A DNA stretch of 64,000 nucleotides from Candidatus Gastranaerophilales bacterium (lineage in GTDB: Bacteria > Cyanobacteriota > Vampirovibrionia > Gastranaerophilales > Gastranaerophilaceae), in contig JAFQOV010000006.1 of the NCBI GenBank assembly GCA_017402995.1, positions 1-64,000 of the forward strand, written 5' to 3'. The notes beneath the pieces were generated by a model. The model did no database searches and was not told the DNA's origin. It worked only from the letters and a program-made list of their open reading frames with translations. Shown here piece after piece: positions 10,778 through 19,875 of this stretch. The translations under genes were made by a program, and so were the position numbers. Position 1 is the first letter of the stretch. Every line of letters starts with the position of its first letter.

Positions 10778-12628
10778 ATGAAGAAGTTTACTTATGGAAT
10801 CTTAATATTATTATTCTTTCTTGGTATTTGTTTTTTAATTTTCAAAAAAGACTACGGTTTTGATATGGTTTTAGAGTCTGAAATTGTGCCAATGAAAGAA
10901 GGTAACAGTATTATTCTTGAACCCAAAAATGTGACAATTGATGGGGTGGATTATCTTCAAAGCCAAGTCCCAATTGGCAAATTTGGCAACAAATTCACAT
11001 CAAGCATTTTAGGCGAAGTTAAAACCTTTAATCCTTATAATGCAAATGACGCAACAAGCGCTGAATTATCAGAGATTATGTACGACGGTTTGGTGCAAAC
11101 AAATTCTCAAACAGGCGGTGTTTTTGTAAAACTTGCAAAAAGTTTTGAAATTTTACCAGATAAAAAAACCTATATTGTTCATCTTCGTCGTGGAATAAAG
11201 TGGTCTGATGGCAAAGAAATCACGGCAGATGATGTTTATTTTACATATAATACTGTTATTTTTGAAGGGTATGGCGACGGCTCTACAAGAGACATAATGC
11301 TTATTGGGGGCAAATTACCAACTGTTGAAAAAATAGATAAATATACAATCAAATTCAAAACGCCAAAACCTTTTGCGCCATTTTTAAGAAATCTATCGGC
11401 TTCAATTTTACCAAAACATATCTTTGAACCGATTACTAAAAAAGGTAAAGAGGCGTTTTTAACCTTCCAAGGAATAGACACAAATCCAAAAAACCTCGTT
11501 ACTTCAGGTGCTTTTCGTTTAGCGGAATATGTTCCTTCTCAAAGAGTGATTTTTGAAAAAAATCCAAATTATTATTTGATTAATAAAGAAAACCAAAAAC
11601 TTCCCTATATCGACAGATGGGTAATGATTATTACAGGAGATGTAAACAACCAAACATTAAAATTTGAAAGTGGCGAGCTTGATGTTTTAAATGTTTCTGG
11701 AACTTTGGTTAATAGATATAGAGAACTATCAAAACATGGAGATTTTGATTTATATAACCTTGGCGCGACAAGCAATACAACCTTTGTTGTTTTTAATTTG
11801 AACAATAGAAAAAACAAACAAAATAAATTTTATGTTGACCCAATTAAACAAGCTTGGTTTCAAGACAAAAACTTTAGAAGCGCAATCGATTGGGCAATTA
11901 ACAGAGAAAATCTGATTTTAAATGTATTTTCTGGAATGGCAAAACCGTTATATAGCGCAGAAGGCGTCAACAGTTTGTTTTTAAATGAAACTGTTGCGAA
12001 AGGACACCCACAAAACGTTGAACATGCAAAAAGTTTGCTTAAAAAAAGCGGTTTTTATTATAAAAACAATGAACTTTTTGATAAAAAAGGAAACAGGGTT
12101 AAATTTGAACTTTTAACCAATGCTGGAAATACTCAACGCGAAGCAACAGGGGTATCCATTAAACAAGATTTAGAAAACTTGGGCATAAAAGTAAATTACA
12201 AGGCTGTTGAATTTAATAATTTAATAAACAAACTAACAAATTACGTTGATTTTGACGCTATAATTATCGCCCTGACATCAAATGTAAATGAACCAAATTC
12301 TGGCTATAACGTTTGGACACCTCATGGCTCATTGCATTTATTCAACAAAAGAACTCCAAACGACCTAAAAGAAAGTGATAAATTATATCCTTTTGAAGTT
12401 GAACTTGAGAACTTGTTTAACCAAGGCGCACTGGAATTAGACTTTAAAAAAAGAAAAATAATTTACGATAAATATCAAGAAATTATTGCAAAAGAAAACC
12501 CAATGATTTATTTATATGCACCATTAAATATTGTCGCAATTAGAAAAAAAGTTAAAAATATTTATCCTACAAAAATTGGTGGGCTAATTCAAAACATGGC
12601 AGAAATTTATATTGATAACAATTCTTAA
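10778..12628 (+). CDS. ABC-type peptide/nickel substrate-binding protein (SBP family 5)
   Basis: Extracytoplasmic solute receptor of about 616 residues in the OppA/DppA fold. An N-terminal hydrophobic segment (about residues 5-20) acts as signal or anchor; it ends in LGIC, which is not a good lipobox. The body shows family features: LRRGIKWSDGKEITADDVYFTYN, DKYTIKFKTPKPFAPFLRN, and RSAIDWAINRE. No permease or ATPase genes are adjacent, so it is either an orphan receptor or works with a transporter elsewhere. The start is set at 10778 because the longer reading frame begins upstream of the promoter-like sequence and would place charged residues before the signal. The ligand cannot be told from sequence. 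Confidence 0.88.
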   Translation: MKKFTYGILILLFFLGICFLIFKKDYGFDMVLESEIVPMKEGNSIILEPKNVTIDGVDYLQSQVPIGKFGNKFTSSILGEVKTFNPYNANDATSAELSEIMYDGLVQTNSQTGGVFVKLAKSFEILPDKKTYIVHLRRGIKWSDGKEITADDVYFTYNTVIFEGYGDGSTRDIMLIGGKLPTVEKIDKYTIKFKTPKPFAPFLRNLSASILPKHIFEPITKKGKEAFLTFQGIDTNPKNLVTSGAFRLAEYVPSQRVIFEKNPNYYLINKENQKLPYIDRWVMIITGDVNNQTLKFESGELDVLNVSGTLVNRYRELSKHGDFDLYNLGATSNTTFVVFNLNNRKNKQNKFYVDPIKQAWFQDKNFRSAIDWAINRENLILNVFSGMAKPLYSAEGVNSLFLNETVAKGHPQNVEHAKSLLKKSGFYYKNNELFDKKGNRVKFELLTNAGNTQREATGVSIKQDLENLGIKVNYKAVEFNNLINKLTNYVDFDAIIIALTSNVNEPNSGYNVWTPHGSLHLFNKRTPNDLKESDKLYPFEVELENLFNQGALELDFKKRKIIYDKYQEIIAKENPMIYLYAPLNIVAIRKKVKNIYPTKIGGLIQNMAEIYIDNNS

Positions 12629-12703
12629 CAAAAAAGAATTTACAGGCAATTATATTTTGCTTTTGACTTATAATAATAGTTCGCGAAATTATTTAGGTCC
12701 AAA

Positions 12704-15475
12704 ATGTTATCTGCAATTTCTAATATAAAATTAAATAATATATTCTTTAAAGGCAATCATACAGAGAAAAACAACACTCCTCGTCCTCAAACAGAAGAGG
12801 ATATTTTTGATGGCTATACTCTTGAAGAATTTATCGACAATTCAATTCAAGATATGCTTTCACAAGGTTTTGACTTGGGAGATGTTGGCGAATTTAAAAG
12901 AAAATTAAGACTAGAAGCAGATTTAGTCCGCTATTTTGCACTGTTATCAAATAAAGAAGTTGCAAAATTAATCCGACAAGTTGCAACAAATAAAAAAATG
13001 GATTTAAAAACTTTCAATTCAATTATGACGCGCACTGCGCCATTGATTGACATGAACGAAATTGATAAAACATTTGCTTCAGCTGGCATTAACTCCCTAA
13101 GACAAGCAGAAGATTGCGCAAAAATAATTTCAAGAAACAAATCTGCAACAGCGCCTTTATATAGCAAATATGAAGAAGCCGTGCATATCTATGGTTTATT
13201 AAAATCGAAAGAAGACTTGGCAAATTTCCCTGAGCTCTTAATAGAGCTTTATAAAGATGAAGAAAACTCTTTTAATCCTAATTTTGCAATAATTAATGAA
13301 TATTGTGAATTTTTAAAAGCAGAAGGCATACAAAACTTTAACCACGTTGAAACAAGCTTGGCACATTTGAGCGAATACTTTGAAGACTTTGAAACTCCGC
13401 AGGACAAAATTGAAGCAATCAAATACGCATACAATGAATATCAAGACAAGCTTGAATTAACAGCGCAAATATACGAAGCTAATCCTTTAACAAAAGAAGG
13501 CGTTAAAGTTTTATATAAAGAAAATAAAGATATTATAAGCTATGTCTATAATTCTGGAAGCGAAGAAGAGCTTGATAATTTAGTTGAAATTAAAGACTAT
13601 CTAGCAAACAGAAAAAAGGTTAAATTTCCGCAAGGTAGCGAGCTTGGCAAGCACTTTAACGACTTTAAAACTCCGCAAGATAAAATTGATTTCTATTTAT
13701 TTTTAAAAGATTGCAACATCTCAAGCACAGACTATGCAAGTCTTGGCAAAAATTCTGTTACAAATATCGGAATTACAAAGAAAATTTTAAACAAAAGCGC
13801 AATAATTGAAAAACTTCAATCTATGACTGATTGGAGCGAACAAAAAATCAATGATTTTTACAAAACAAATAATGAAATTTTAACGCTTGGCGCAATCATG
13901 CAAGAGCAAGACCCAAGCTCAGATTCTTTTTTGTTAGTTTTTAATTTCATTAACAAATTTAATATCAAAAACCCTACCTCACTTTTAAATCAATATAACA
14001 CTTTTTATCGCACAAAAGAAAAAACCCTAACAGCAGAAAAAACTTTAGATTTTCTTGAACTAACAAAATTCATTGGAAATGGAAACATTGTTGAAGATTC
14101 AAGAAAAATGAATATGTCATCTGCTGCGCTTTTACAATCAAGAAAAGAAAAATTTGAAGCGATAGAAAAAGATATCCAAGCATTTTTAGACGAAACAGAT
14201 AATGAATGTTTTGTTTCAATGACAGCACTTGATGTTTTTAACAAATATAGAGAGCTTTTTGGCTTAAATTCAAATGTCAAAGATGTTTTAGAAAATATTA
14301 CTTTTTTAGAAACAGAAAACATTGAACAATTCCAACAGCAAACACAAGCAATTGAGCCATTTGTCGAATTTTTCGATAACAAAAAAGAGCTTTTAAACTT
14401 CTTTAAAGCAAACCAAATTAAACTTGATAATACAAAGGAAGAAGCTTTGTATCGCGATATGTGTTATGAAATAATCGCGCAATTAAGACAAAACTCAATG
14501 TTTGATAACGAAGAATTTAAAAATAAACTTCAACAACTAACAAAAAACAAAGTTTTGAAATCTTCAAAAAGCCAATGTGACGTATTTAAAAAAGATTTAT
14601 CTTGTAAAAAAGATTTCCCTCAAATCGTAGAAATTCTTTGCAAAAAAGATGTTAAAACGATTAAAAACCTAGCAACTTTCCTAACCAAAACTCAAGATAT
14701 TAATGGCGACACGCAAAATGTTACAGAAGCTTTGTTAAATAGCCCTGATGAAATCAATCTTGAAAATTTCAAAAAGATTATTAAAAACATACAAAAAACA
14801 GCAACAAGATTTGGCATTAAAGCAACGGTTAACAACGAAAACATCTCTAACCTTAATATATCAAAATATCAAAAAATATCAACATCTTTTGATGGCTTAA
14901 ACAATCTTTTTGAAAAATTATTAAATAAAAAATGTGATAATTTCTTGCCTTTAACAATCAATGGCACAACAAGAAAACCAAAAACTTTTTCATCATATGA
15001 AATTGCGTCAGAATTAATGACAAAACAAGACCACGTTGATAGCGCATATCAAAACATAAAAGATGTATTAGGCATCAACGTTGATTTGCAAAATGAAGAT
15101 GCGTCATTAAAATATCAATATATCAGCATGATTGCCAAAAGATTACCCAAAGAATTTATCGAATTTGTTAATTCTCCATCTTGGCATACATTAGAAAATG
15201 GCAAAATTGCAAACTTAAACCTACATGCAAAATTAAGAACCATTGGCAGATTTGCACTTGACGAAAACAGTGAATTGTCTGATTTATATAACCCAAAAAC
15301 AAAAGAAAAATTGCAAAACCTTTTCAATACTGTTTATCTTGAAAAAGCAACAGATATCAAAGAAATTACAGATTTCCAAAACCGTTATATGACAGTATCA
15401 AAATTTGAAAATGATATTATTGAAGCAATTTTCACCCCTCAAGGTGAACTAATCACAATTTATCCAAAGATTTAG
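12704..15475 (+). CDS. Large conserved-looking unknown protein with internal repeats
   Basis: I do not recognise a family. The product is 923 residues, soluble, Lys/Glu/Asn-rich and apparently almost entirely helical, with no signal peptide or membrane segment. A duplicated segment is visible: YFEDFETPQDKIEAI (about residues 225-239) and HFNDFKTPQDKIDFY (about 317-331), 92 residues apart, suggesting tandem helical modules. The N-terminus (NIKLNNIFFKGNHTEKNN) looks like a short tag followed by a disordered, Asn/Pro-rich stretch. A promoter-like TATAAT lies at 12669-12674, and TTAGG precedes the ATG. The gene converges on the acetyltransferase with a 4-base stop overlap. A structural or effector-like role is possible but unsupported. 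Confidence 0.75.
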   Translation: MLSAISNIKLNNIFFKGNHTEKNNTPRPQTEEDIFDGYTLEEFIDNSIQDMLSQGFDLGDVGEFKRKLRLEADLVRYFALLSNKEVAKLIRQVATNKKMDLKTFNSIMTRTAPLIDMNEIDKTFASAGINSLRQAEDCAKIISRNKSATAPLYSKYEEAVHIYGLLKSKEDLANFPELLIELYKDEENSFNPNFAIINEYCEFLKAEGIQNFNHVETSLAHLSEYFEDFETPQDKIEAIKYAYNEYQDKLELTAQIYEANPLTKEGVKVLYKENKDIISYVYNSGSEEELDNLVEIKDYLANRKKVKFPQGSELGKHFNDFKTPQDKIDFYLFLKDCNISSTDYASLGKNSVTNIGITKKILNKSAIIEKLQSMTDWSEQKINDFYKTNNEILTLGAIMQEQDPSSDSFLLVFNFINKFNIKNPTSLLNQYNTFYRTKEKTLTAEKTLDFLELTKFIGNGNIVEDSRKMNMSSAALLQSRKEKFEAIEKDIQAFLDETDNECFVSMTALDVFNKYRELFGLNSNVKDVLENITFLETENIEQFQQQTQAIEPFVEFFDNKKELLNFFKANQIKLDNTKEEALYRDMCYEIIAQLRQNSMFDNEEFKNKLQQLTKNKVLKSSKSQCDVFKKDLSCKKDFPQIVEILCKKDVKTIKNLATFLTKTQDINGDTQNVTEALLNSPDEINLENFKKIIKNIQKTATRFGIKATVNNENISNLNISKYQKISTSFDGLNNLFEKLLNKKCDNFLPLTINGTTRKPKTFSSYEIASELMTKQDHVDSAYQNIKDVLGINVDLQNEDASLKYQYISMIAKRLPKEFIEFVNSPSWHTLENGKIANLNLHAKLRTIGRFALDENSELSDLYNPKTKEKLQNLFNTVYLEKATDIKEITDFQNRYMTVSKFENDIIEAIFTPQGELITIYPKI

Positions 15476-16026
15476 TCTATTTTTCTTATAACTTTGCAAG
15501 GGTTTCCAAAAGCTAGGGAATTATCAGGAATGTCTTTTGTTACAACACTTCCTGCACCAATTACGCAATTGTCCCCAATTGAAACACCAGCTAAAACCGT
15601 AACGTTTCCGCCAATCCAAACATTTGAGCCAACCGCAATTGCTTCAGCATATTCAAGACCTTGGCTTCTTGTTTTTGCGTCTAGTGGGTGTAAAGGGGTA
15701 TAAAACGAGCAATTTGGACCAATAAAAACATTGTCTTTAAAAGTTACTTTTGCACAATCTAAAACAATCAAATTATGATTTGAATAAAAATTTTCACCTA
15801 TTTCAATGTTATAGCCATAATCTGCCATAAAGGGTTGTTCAATTAAAAAAGATTTACCTGTTTTTCCAAGAACTTTTTTTAATATTTCATTTCTTTTTTC
15901 AAAGTCTGAATATTTTACTTGGTTGAACTCGCTTAATAATTCCTTACATTTAATTCTTTCATTCAAAAGCGTCTTGTCAGAAGAATTATAAAGTTCACCT
16001 GAAATCATTTTTTCTTTTTCGTTCAT
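15472..16026 (-). CDS. Maltose/galactoside O-acetyltransferase-like hexapeptide-repeat enzyme
   Basis: Left-handed beta-helix acetyltransferase of about 184 residues that would transfer acetyl from acetyl-CoA to a sugar hydroxyl. The N-terminus MNEKEKMISGELYNSSD matches the Mac domain of maltose/galactoside acetyltransferases. It is followed by imperfect hexapeptide repeats (GENFYSNHNLIVLDCAKVTF, IGPNCSFYTPLHP with the catalytic-type His, then VTVLAGVSIGDNCVIGAGSVV). The start is the ATG at 16026, because GGGG with correct spacing lies just upstream and the family starts there. A longer frame exists from 16044. The sugar substrate is not determinable. Confidence 0.88.
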   Translation of the reverse strand: MNEKEKMISGELYNSSDKTLLNERIKCKELLSEFNQVKYSDFEKRNEILKKVLGKTGKSFLIEQPFMADYGYNIEIGENFYSNHNLIVLDCAKVTFKDNVFIGPNCSFYTPLHPLDAKTRSQGLEYAEAIAVGSNVWIGGNVTVLAGVSIGDNCVIGAGSVVTKDIPDNSLAFGNPCKVIRKID

Positions 16027-16045
16027 TTTTACCCCTTGTTGCAAT

Positions 16046-16079
16046 TTGAACTTTTTATTTCATTGATTATAATACCTAT
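16046..16079 (+). promoter_or_regulatory. Promoter of the GH13 gene, predicted leaderless start
   Basis: TTGAAC (16046-16051), a 16-base spacer, TATAAT (16068-16073), then six bases to the ATG at 16080. +1 is predicted on the start codon. No Shine-Dalgarno sequence is present. Confidence 0.6.
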
Positions 16080-18062
16080 ATGAAAAAATTAACACTGTTT
16101 TTACTAACTTTTATTTTGTTAATTATTCCTGCATATCCACAAGAAAAAAGTGCAGAAAATATTGAAAACTCTAAAATTAAAAAAGAAATTCAAAAAGCGA
16201 TTGTTGAAATATATGGCGAAGCTGATTCTGATATCATTTTTGATAACGTTATAAAATTATCTCAAAAAGCAATCTCAAAAAGACCAAAAAATCTTATAGA
16301 GCAAGACATTAAAAGAACATATGATTGGTATAAAAATGAAATTATCTATATGTTCTATGTAGACCAATTTGGCGTTGTGACAGACGAAAAACAAAACACT
16401 TTTAAAGACACAACCTTAATGCTTGATTACCTTGAAGATTTAGGTGTCACAACTCTTTATATGCTTCCATTTGCAGATAGTCCAATGAAGGATGCTGGTT
16501 TTGATGTTAAAAACCCGAAAAATGTTCGCCAAGACCTTGGTGGGATTGTTGAATTTGAAGAGTTCATCAAAGAAGCAAAAGCGCGCAACTTTAAAATCAA
16601 AGCAGATTTGGTTTTAAATCATTTTTCAGATAACCACGAATGGTTTAAAAAATTGCAAGCAGGCGATTTATCATATCTTGATTATTTCGTTTATAGAGAA
16701 ACAATGCCAGAATACAAAAGATATAAAGATGAAAAGCTTGGCGTTGTTGCAGAATATCAAGAAGATGATGGCTCAATATCTAAAAGAAGAATAATCTTCC
16801 CAGAAAACACAGAAACAAATTACAGAGAAGTTGAAATCAACGGAAAAAAATATTATCTATATCACACCTTCTATCCTTTCCAGCTTGACATAAACTGGCA
16901 AAATCCTGATGTTTTATATTATGTTTTAGATACAATTTCCCACTGGGCAAATTTAGGGATTGATATTTTTAGAATGGACGCAATCCCATATTTATCTAAA
17001 GACAAAGGGACAAATGCAGAAAATCAACCAAAAACACACGCTATTGTCAGCCTTTTGAGCAATTATATTCAACTCAGTGCGCCTTCAAGCGTAATTCAAG
17101 TTGAAGCTTGCCAAACTCCAAAAGATATTTTGCACTATTTTGGAAAAGAAAGAGAAGTTGAAATTAAAATCGAAGATGAAAACAAGATTTTAAAAAGAAC
17201 TTCGCAAGCACAAATTGCCTATCATTTCCCTTACATGCCAGCTATTTGGGCAAGTTTAATCACAAAAGATAAAAAATATTTCATTGACGCATATAAAAAT
17301 ACTCCCCCTATTCCAAAAAGCACAGCCTGGGGTTTGTTTTTAAGAGTTCATGACGAATTGACTCTTGAAATGGTTAGTCCAGAAGTTAGAGAGATTATTT
17401 TTAACAATCTTGTCTCAAAAGGCGCAAGCTTTAGAGAAGGCTTCGGCGTTGCTGGCAGAATGGCAAATTTTTTAGATAAAAATCCAAACCGCATTGAAGA
17501 AGCTTTTTCAATTCTTTTGTCTTTACCTGGTATCCCAATAATCTATTATGGAGACGAGGTTGGCGTTGCGAACAATTTTGAAAATGCCAAAAAATCAGCG
17601 TCTTTAAGAGCAAAAAACAAGCTAAATATGTTATCTGTATTTGATTCAAGAGACATTAACAGAGGAAATGTTGCCCAAAAACTTTTCTACGGTTCAACAA
17701 AAGGTTATTATGAATTTAATTCAAAGGTATATAAAAAAGTTAAAAATTTAATTTCTTTAAGAAAGTCTTTGCCCGTTATGACAGATGGTGATTTTGAAAT
17801 TTTAAAAACAAAATCTCCAAGCAATTTTTCATACATCAGAAAAAATAAAGACCAACAAATTTTAGTCATACATAATCTCTCAGACGAAAAACTAATCGCG
17901 CAAATTACCCTTGAGGCAAACATTGTTTTAAAAAACAAGGGCAGAATTAAAAGTTTAAAAAATTTAATTAATAACGATAATATTAAAGTAAATATCTCAT
18001 TGCAAAATAGAACAATGAACTTAAGACTAGCACCTTATCAAACGCTTTGGCTTGAGTTATAG
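16080..18062 (+). CDS. Exported GH13 alpha-glucan enzyme resembling trehalose synthase
   Basis: Glycoside hydrolase family 13 protein of 660 residues with an N-terminal signal peptide (about residues 1-20, LFLLTFILLIIPAYP), so it probably acts outside the cytoplasm. The catalytic triad is visible: nucleophile D300 in DIFRMDAIPYL, acid/base E342 in QVEACQ, and D425 in LRVHDELTLEMV. The segments TPPIPKSTAWGLFLRVHDELTLE and HFPYMPAIWASL resemble trehalose synthase (maltose to trehalose) more than true amylases. TreS enzymes are normally cytoplasmic, so the signal peptide is unusual. About 100 residues of extra N-terminal helical sequence precede the barrel. A membrane acyltransferase follows after 9 bases. 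Isomerase, glucosyltransferase or hydrolase activity cannot be separated by eye. Confidence 0.85.
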   Translation: MKKLTLFLLTFILLIIPAYPQEKSAENIENSKIKKEIQKAIVEIYGEADSDIIFDNVIKLSQKAISKRPKNLIEQDIKRTYDWYKNEIIYMFYVDQFGVVTDEKQNTFKDTTLMLDYLEDLGVTTLYMLPFADSPMKDAGFDVKNPKNVRQDLGGIVEFEEFIKEAKARNFKIKADLVLNHFSDNHEWFKKLQAGDLSYLDYFVYRETMPEYKRYKDEKLGVVAEYQEDDGSISKRRIIFPENTETNYREVEINGKKYYLYHTFYPFQLDINWQNPDVLYYVLDTISHWANLGIDIFRMDAIPYLSKDKGTNAENQPKTHAIVSLLSNYIQLSAPSSVIQVEACQTPKDILHYFGKEREVEIKIEDENKILKRTSQAQIAYHFPYMPAIWASLITKDKKYFIDAYKNTPPIPKSTAWGLFLRVHDELTLEMVSPEVREIIFNNLVSKGASFREGFGVAGRMANFLDKNPNRIEEAFSILLSLPGIPIIYYGDEVGVANNFENAKKSASLRAKNKLNMLSVFDSRDINRGNVAQKLFYGSTKGYYEFNSKVYKKVKNLISLRKSLPVMTDGDFEILKTKSPSNFSYIRKNKDQQILVIHNLSDEKLIAQITLEANIVLKNKGRIKSLKNLINNDNIKVNISLQNRTMNLRLAPYQTLWLEL

Positions 18063-18071
18063 TGAGGAAAT

Positions 18072-19172
18072 ATGGAAAAACCAAAAACAAAAATTTTAAA
18101 TTATATAAACGTATTTAGAGGACTTGCAATTTTGTTAATTATCATGGGTCACACTATGCAATTTGGTGATAATTCGACATTAATTAACAATATTAATTGC
18201 GAAATGATTTGCGGCGGAACAGCGCTTTTCATATTTATTTCCGGCTTTTTATTTCAACATTTATCCTCTAAATTTGAATATAAAAATTATCTTTCAAAAA
18301 AATGGACAAATGTAATTATGCCATATTTAATTACATCTATCCCTGGATTGTTTTTCTGTTTATATTGCCCTATGGCATATAAAAATTCCTTCGCTGGACT
18401 TGACCCACTAATCCAAATCCCATTGCATTTGACAATCGGCAGGGTACACAATATTCCAACTTGGTTCATTCCAATGATTATTATTTTCTTTATTTTTTCT
18501 TGGGTGTTTTTAAAATTGGAAAAAAAGAACTTCCTATATAAACTGCTTCCCTTGCTTTTTATTTTAACAATCATAATTCCAAGAGGAGTAGCAGAATATG
18601 AAAGCACAATTGGGCTTGATTATTTAACAAAATATTATGTTTATGTAAAATACATTTTATCTAATTTTGTACATTTCTTATCTTTGTATGTTTTTGGAAT
18701 GTACTGTTCAAGCAAAAAAGAAATCATAGACGAATTTTACAAAAAAAGATGGATTTTATGGATTTTAATGATTTCGTTTGCTGGTTTAGATATTTATTTA
18801 CAAATGAATTATCAATATTCAAACTATACAATTTCAAAAATCTTTTTGACAATGTTAGTTTTGGGCTATTTAAAACATTACGACGAATTTATCTTGTCAC
18901 ATAAAAAAACAAACAAAACCCTTGATTTCATTGCAAAATATAGCTTCGGTTTGTTTTTTATACATTGGTATTGGTTTTTTATATATAATCAAATATTCAA
19001 TCTGCCAACCGTTGCGCCCGTTATTGAAGGAGATTATTTTGTAACAATTTTGTTTGTAATAATGAGATTTTTTGCAGTCGCTTTGATGTCTATTTTGTCT
19101 TTATTTATCTGCAAAAAAGTTTTAATATTATTCAACAAAGAAATAAACACAAGAAAATTCTTAGGAATTTAA
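18072..19172 (+). CDS. Membrane acyltransferase, acyltransferase-3 (OafA-like) family
   Basis: Integral membrane protein of 366 residues with about ten hydrophobic segments. The N-terminus INVFRGLAILLIIMGHTMQ matches the start of acyltransferase-3 proteins, where the His is thought to be catalytic. Such enzymes O-acylate extracellular sugars, lipids or peptidoglycan. The gene starts 9 bases after the exported GH13 gene with GAGGAAAT before the ATG, so the two are probably cotranscribed. A shared role in modifying an extracytoplasmic glucan is a guess from this linkage. Confidence 0.85.
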   Translation: MEKPKTKILNYINVFRGLAILLIIMGHTMQFGDNSTLINNINCEMICGGTALFIFISGFLFQHLSSKFEYKNYLSKKWTNVIMPYLITSIPGLFFCLYCPMAYKNSFAGLDPLIQIPLHLTIGRVHNIPTWFIPMIIIFFIFSWVFLKLEKKNFLYKLLPLLFILTIIIPRGVAEYESTIGLDYLTKYYVYVKYILSNFVHFLSLYVFGMYCSSKKEIIDEFYKKRWILWILMISFAGLDIYLQMNYQYSNYTISKIFLTMLVLGYLKHYDEFILSHKKTNKTLDFIAKYSFGLFFIHWYWFFIYNQIFNLPTVAPVIEGDYFVTILFVIMRFFAVALMSILSLFICKKVLILFNKEINTRKFLGI

Positions 19173-19236
19173 TTACATTTTGTAAAATGAAAGTTAAAAT
19201 CGCGCAATTTAAATTTTTAGGATAGTTAACAACAAT

Positions 19237-19875
19237 ATGAAGCTAAGCATTAACCCGCAAACATTTAAAAGTCATTATAGTTTTTATACAAGCGAAAAAA
19301 CGCACGACGCTCAAATGCGTCTATTAAAAATGCAAAATGAAAACCTAGATTACAACGAAAAACCAACAGATGATATTAACTTATTAACAAAAGGAATCTA
19401 TGGCGAAGCTTTTGTTTGCGCAAGCAACAGATACGACAAAAAAATTGAAAATATTTTAGCTTCGCGTGGAATTGAATTTCACAAGTGTTCATTAGAAGAA
19501 ATGGAAACAGAAAAATCTGTCCTTTCAAGAATTGAACAATGCCCATATGACAAACACAAAGAATATTATTTATTAGATGTTGATGTAGAAAAATTTGACG
19601 AAGCCTTCCAAAAAAGCGGACACTATATTGGTAAATTTGGTAAAGGCGGAATTGGAACAAGATATTTAGATTTTCAAAAATATTTAAAAAGCGGTCTACC
19701 AATCCATGCTTCAACTGTTGTAATCTCAGAAGAAAATGGCAAACCAATTGCAACATTTGTTGATGGCAGACACAGATACAGCGTCATGCGCGATAGAGGT
19801 TTTTCAAGAATTCCAATTTCAATGAATACAAGCTCTATGTTGACTGCAGAAAAATATGGCTTATTAAAAGACTAA
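19237..19875 (+). CDS. Unknown protein with a ParB/sulfiredoxin-like GRHR motif
   Basis: A 212-residue soluble protein not assigned to a family. Near the C-terminus it has FVDGRHRYSVMRDRGFSRIPISM, which resembles the DGxHRxxAxxxxGxxxIPV signature of the ParB/sulfiredoxin fold, but the usual upstream ParB boxes are not clear. The N-terminal half is charged and Tyr-rich. The gene converges on the calpain-like protease gene with interlocked stops. A nucleotide-binding or ADP-modifying enzyme is one option; nothing in the sequence settles it. Confidence 0.65.
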   Translation: MKLSINPQTFKSHYSFYTSEKTHDAQMRLLKMQNENLDYNEKPTDDINLLTKGIYGEAFVCASNRYDKKIENILASRGIEFHKCSLEEMETEKSVLSRIEQCPYDKHKEYYLLDVDVEKFDEAFQKSGHYIGKFGKGGIGTRYLDFQKYLKSGLPIHASTVVISEENGKPIATFVDGRHRYSVMRDRGFSRIPISMNTSSMLTAEKYGLLKD

